From: Bacteroidota bacterium
GTDB taxonomy: Bacteria; Bacteroidota; Bacteroidia; Bacteroidales; Prolixibacteraceae
Length of the DNA: 17,664 bases
Reading direction: 5' to 3'
Assembly (NCBI GenBank): GCA_030691295.1
Contig: JAUYEQ010000700.1
Location: forward strand, 1 to 17,664
A program made the translations under genes and the position numbers. Within the stretch, counting starts at the first letter, position 1, and each line of letters opens with the position of its first letter. Below the pieces are notes generated by a model. That model was not told the origin of the DNA, searched no databases, and saw only the letters and a program-made list of their open reading frames with translations. This document shows, piece after piece, positions 15,959-17,664 of this stretch.

Positions 15959-17545
15959 TTACTGATACGAATTTACTTTTTTAGTTGTTCCAACCGTGCC
16001 GTAATTCAGAACATCATAATTACGTTCAAATGAGGTTACAAACATTCCGTAATTCATAAAACCGCCCATAGGAGCGACTTTCCTGAAGTTAAAAACCGTC
16101 TGTGTCAATTCCATCGGATAATCGGGTAAACAGCCTCTGAAGTCTTTTCCGTATTGAAAAAGAGCACTCAGAAAATAGTAGGAAACATCGAAACCCTGAT
16201 GGCTAAACTGACTGGGTTCGGTTGAAAACGTGGAGCGGTACTGACTGACAAACCGGCGAACAAGCGGTTTGCTGTAATCGATAAAAGTAGGAGATAAATA
16301 ACGCAACCTTATATGGTGATAATTTTCGGTCTGAATACTTTTCAATTTAATCAGATTGGAAGTCCCTATTAAAACCACATTGAATTTTTCAGCAATAGCA
16401 TTCAGATTGGTTACGGCAACACTCACCTGCGCTTCATTGTCGGTAGGAATAATAAAAATATTTTCGCCGTTTTCATCCAAAAGTGGTTTAACCCCGCTAA
16501 GGCCATTTTTTTGAAAACTGTATTCGTGAAATAAATTCTCCCTGTTATTCATCGATTGACGTGCCGCTAAAAGTTTTATCTTGCCCAGTTCAGCAAGTTT
16601 TGCTTCCGTAGAATTTGAACCACCGCCCATTGGCAGCAGCACAAAATTTTTATTTCTGAACTCGTCTGCAATATATTGTGCGGTTTGTTCAATCTGGTAT
16701 TCGCGTGTTGGATTAACCTTGAAATACCATGAATTGTTATTCTCAAAATCCCCGGTTGATGCCAGCGGAGAAATCATCGGAATCCGGTTCTTGGCTGCAA
16801 ATGCGGCAACTGATTCCTGAATTTCGGGATGTACCGGTCCGATAATCAGGTCCAGATCACGGAATTCATCCAATTGCAGCAATGCGTTGATCATCTTCTG
16901 GTTGGTAGCATCAAAAACATACAATTCAATGTTCATGCCTTTTTGCTGAAGACTATCGATTGCCAAAAGCACACCTTCATAAAATTCGATAAAGCTTTCG
17001 GCACGCGGATCAATTTTAGCAGTTGATTTTGAAGCTATTGTATCTGTTCCTCCGGAATGTAACAGCTGGCTGAGTTTCCCTCTTTCTATTTTACTGACAA
17101 GCATCCTGTTATTGCGGTCAGATGGGTAATACTGTTCGTTTCCCTGAAGATAAAATGGCAGTAAAAGCGCGGCTTTGTATTTTTGGTTATTTCTGCCGGA
17201 TATTGGATTACAATTTAAATTTTCAGGTTCTGCTTCAGCAATTATAACCGAATCAGGTTTGGAAGTCGGTGCGACACTAAATATTTCCCTTTTTCTTTCC
17301 GGTATTCTTAATCTTGTTCCTGTCTGCAATCCATTCTGAAGTGCAGGGTTCAGCCGTATCAATTCTTCACGGGAAATGGCATATCTCTGTTCGAGCGAAT
17401 ACAAAGTTTCACCGGCAACAACTGTGTGAAACCTGAATTCGGCCATGGATTGAGTATCCTGTGAAACTTTTACATTCCCGGTTCCGGTAACCGGCTGACC
17501 TGAAGAATCGGTCGCATTGCCTTTCAGAACCGGAATACCCAGCAC
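15959..17545 (-). CDS. LysM and periplasmic-binding-fold protein, probably 5'-truncated
   Basis: The frame opens at a GTG (17545-17543) and could extend only to codon 17575-17573 before an in-frame TAA, so no ATG start exists upstream. An internal ATG (residue 34) precedes the LysM domain. One LysM domain is clear at about 39-82 (FRFHTVVAGETLYSLEQRYA then RLNPALQNGLQTGTRLRIP). It is followed by a linker and a type-I periplasmic-binding fold from about 123 (KYKAALLLPFYL, FIEFYEGVLLAIDSL, DLIIGPVHPEIQESVAAFAA, NRIPMISPLAST). Such LysM plus Peripla_BP_6-like proteins occur in Bacteroidota as presumed cell-wall-associated periplasmic proteins of unknown ligand. No signal peptide is present. The first residues (VLGIPVLKG) resemble the last strand of a preceding LysM domain, so upstream coding sequence has probably been lost. 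It lies 55 bp upstream of the HTCS gene on the same strand. A role in pectin sensing is unproven. Confidence 0.75.
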   Translation of the reverse strand: MLGIPVLKGNATDSSGQPVTGTGNVKVSQDTQSMAEFRFHTVVAGETLYSLEQRYAISREELIRLNPALQNGLQTGTRLRIPERKREIFSVAPTSKPDSVIIAEAEPENLNCNPISGRNNQKYKAALLLPFYLQGNEQYYPSDRNNRMLVSKIERGKLSQLLHSGGTDTIASKSTAKIDPRAESFIEFYEGVLLAIDSLQQKGMNIELYVFDATNQKMINALLQLDEFRDLDLIIGPVHPEIQESVAAFAAKNRIPMISPLASTGDFENNNSWYFKVNPTREYQIEQTAQYIADEFRNKNFVLLPMGGGSNSTEAKLAELGKIKLLAARQSMNNRENLFHEYSFQKNGLSGVKPLLDENGENIFIIPTDNEAQVSVAVTNLNAIAEKFNVVLIGTSNLIKLKSIQTENYHHIRLRYLSPTFIDYSKPLVRRFVSQYRSTFSTEPSQFSHQGFDVSYYFLSALFQYGKDFRGCLPDYPMELTQTVFNFRKVAPMGGFMNYGMFVTSFERNYDVLNYGTVGTTKKVNSYQ

Positions 17546-17578
17546 ATAAAATTTCTTTATGTGCTGGGTTTCTTTTTA
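17537..17578 (+). terminator. Perfect 14-bp hairpin with T-run on the + strand, at the 5' end of the LysM frame
   Basis: Arms acccagcacataaa (17537-17550) and tttatgtgctgggt (17556-17569) are a perfect inverted repeat with a 5-nt loop. On the + strand it is followed by ttctttttaat, the form of an intrinsic terminator. No + strand gene leads into it; the sequence on that side is the antisense of the LysM gene. In the LysM direction the stem would fold over its first codons and would hinder initiation. It may mark a rearrangement junction or terminate antisense transcription. Confidence 0.55.
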
Positions 17579-17582
17579 ATAA

Positions 17583-17620
17583 CGCTGAAATTCGCCTGCG
17601 GCGAAACCAATCTTTCAGCG
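17583..17620. repeat. Nested GC-rich inverted repeat at the right edge
   Basis: Outer arms cgctgaaa (17583-17590) and tttcagcg (17613-17620) are perfect. Directly inside lies a second perfect hairpin, ttcgcc-tgc-ggcgaa (17591-17605), with a 7-nt bulge on one side. The string cgcctgcgg recurs at 17619-17627. The composition and nesting resemble REP-like intergenic palindromes. No convincing protein is encoded here in any frame. Confidence 0.45.
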
Positions 17621-17664
17621 CCTGCGGGATATTCTTCAAGACAAAGGCGGAAGTCGCAGAATGG

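Noticed and set aside
17409..17639. 76-codon minus-strand frame overlapping the start of the LysM gene, with an RRRR-rich N-terminus
   Set aside because: It runs through the nested palindrome and then reads the LysM gene in the wrong frame; no signal peptide or domain.

Overview
The window reads as a carbohydrate-utilisation locus from a member of the Bacteroidota. The signs are a SusC/SusD pair, a one-protein hybrid two-component regulator (HTCS), a type IX secretion sorting domain, Bacteroidota-style lipoprotein signals, and almost no Shine-Dalgarno sequences. An order such as Marinilabiliales or Bacteroidales would fit, but the sequence alone does not decide it. Every gene I can support lies on the minus strand, so transcription runs from right to left.

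Layout in transcription order: a LysM / periplasmic-binding-fold protein whose 5' end looks incomplete (15959-17545); a 1370-residue HTCS regulator (11791-15903); a small AT-rich insertion-like segment with dinD (10877-11737) and a frameshifted 3' remnant of a DNA cytosine-5 methyltransferase (10648-10877); a promoter region with a 20-bp-spaced direct repeat (10530-10565); a 34-residue single-membrane-segment ORF (10337-10441); susC (7059-10307); susD (5261-7039); a surface lipoprotein with fibronectin-III and DUF4957/DUF5123-like beta-helix regions (3588-5159); a terminator-like hairpin (3505-3555); two tandem family PL1 pectate lyases (2086-3477 and 387-2075); a second copy of the 20-bp-spaced direct repeat (335-370); and the first 57 codons of a probable GH105 unsaturated-galacturonyl hydrolase that runs off the left edge (1-171).

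Inferred working model: the periplasmic sensor of the HTCS detects pectin-derived oligosaccharide and its AraC-type domain activates the locus. PL1 enzymes cut polygalacturonate by beta-elimination. The lipoprotein and SusD capture fragments at the cell surface, and SusC imports them. The GH105 enzyme removes the unsaturated end sugar. The paired direct repeats upstream of both the small-ORF/susC unit and the GH105 gene are the best candidates for the regulator's binding sites.

The most unusual points are the shared direct-repeat motif, the tiny membrane-protein ORF between that motif and susC, the dinD plus decayed methyltransferase segment lodged between the regulator and its target operon, and the LysM gene whose reading frame opens inside a perfect inverted repeat. 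No tRNA, rRNA, CRISPR array or transposase was seen. No gene-free stretch exceeds 300 bases.
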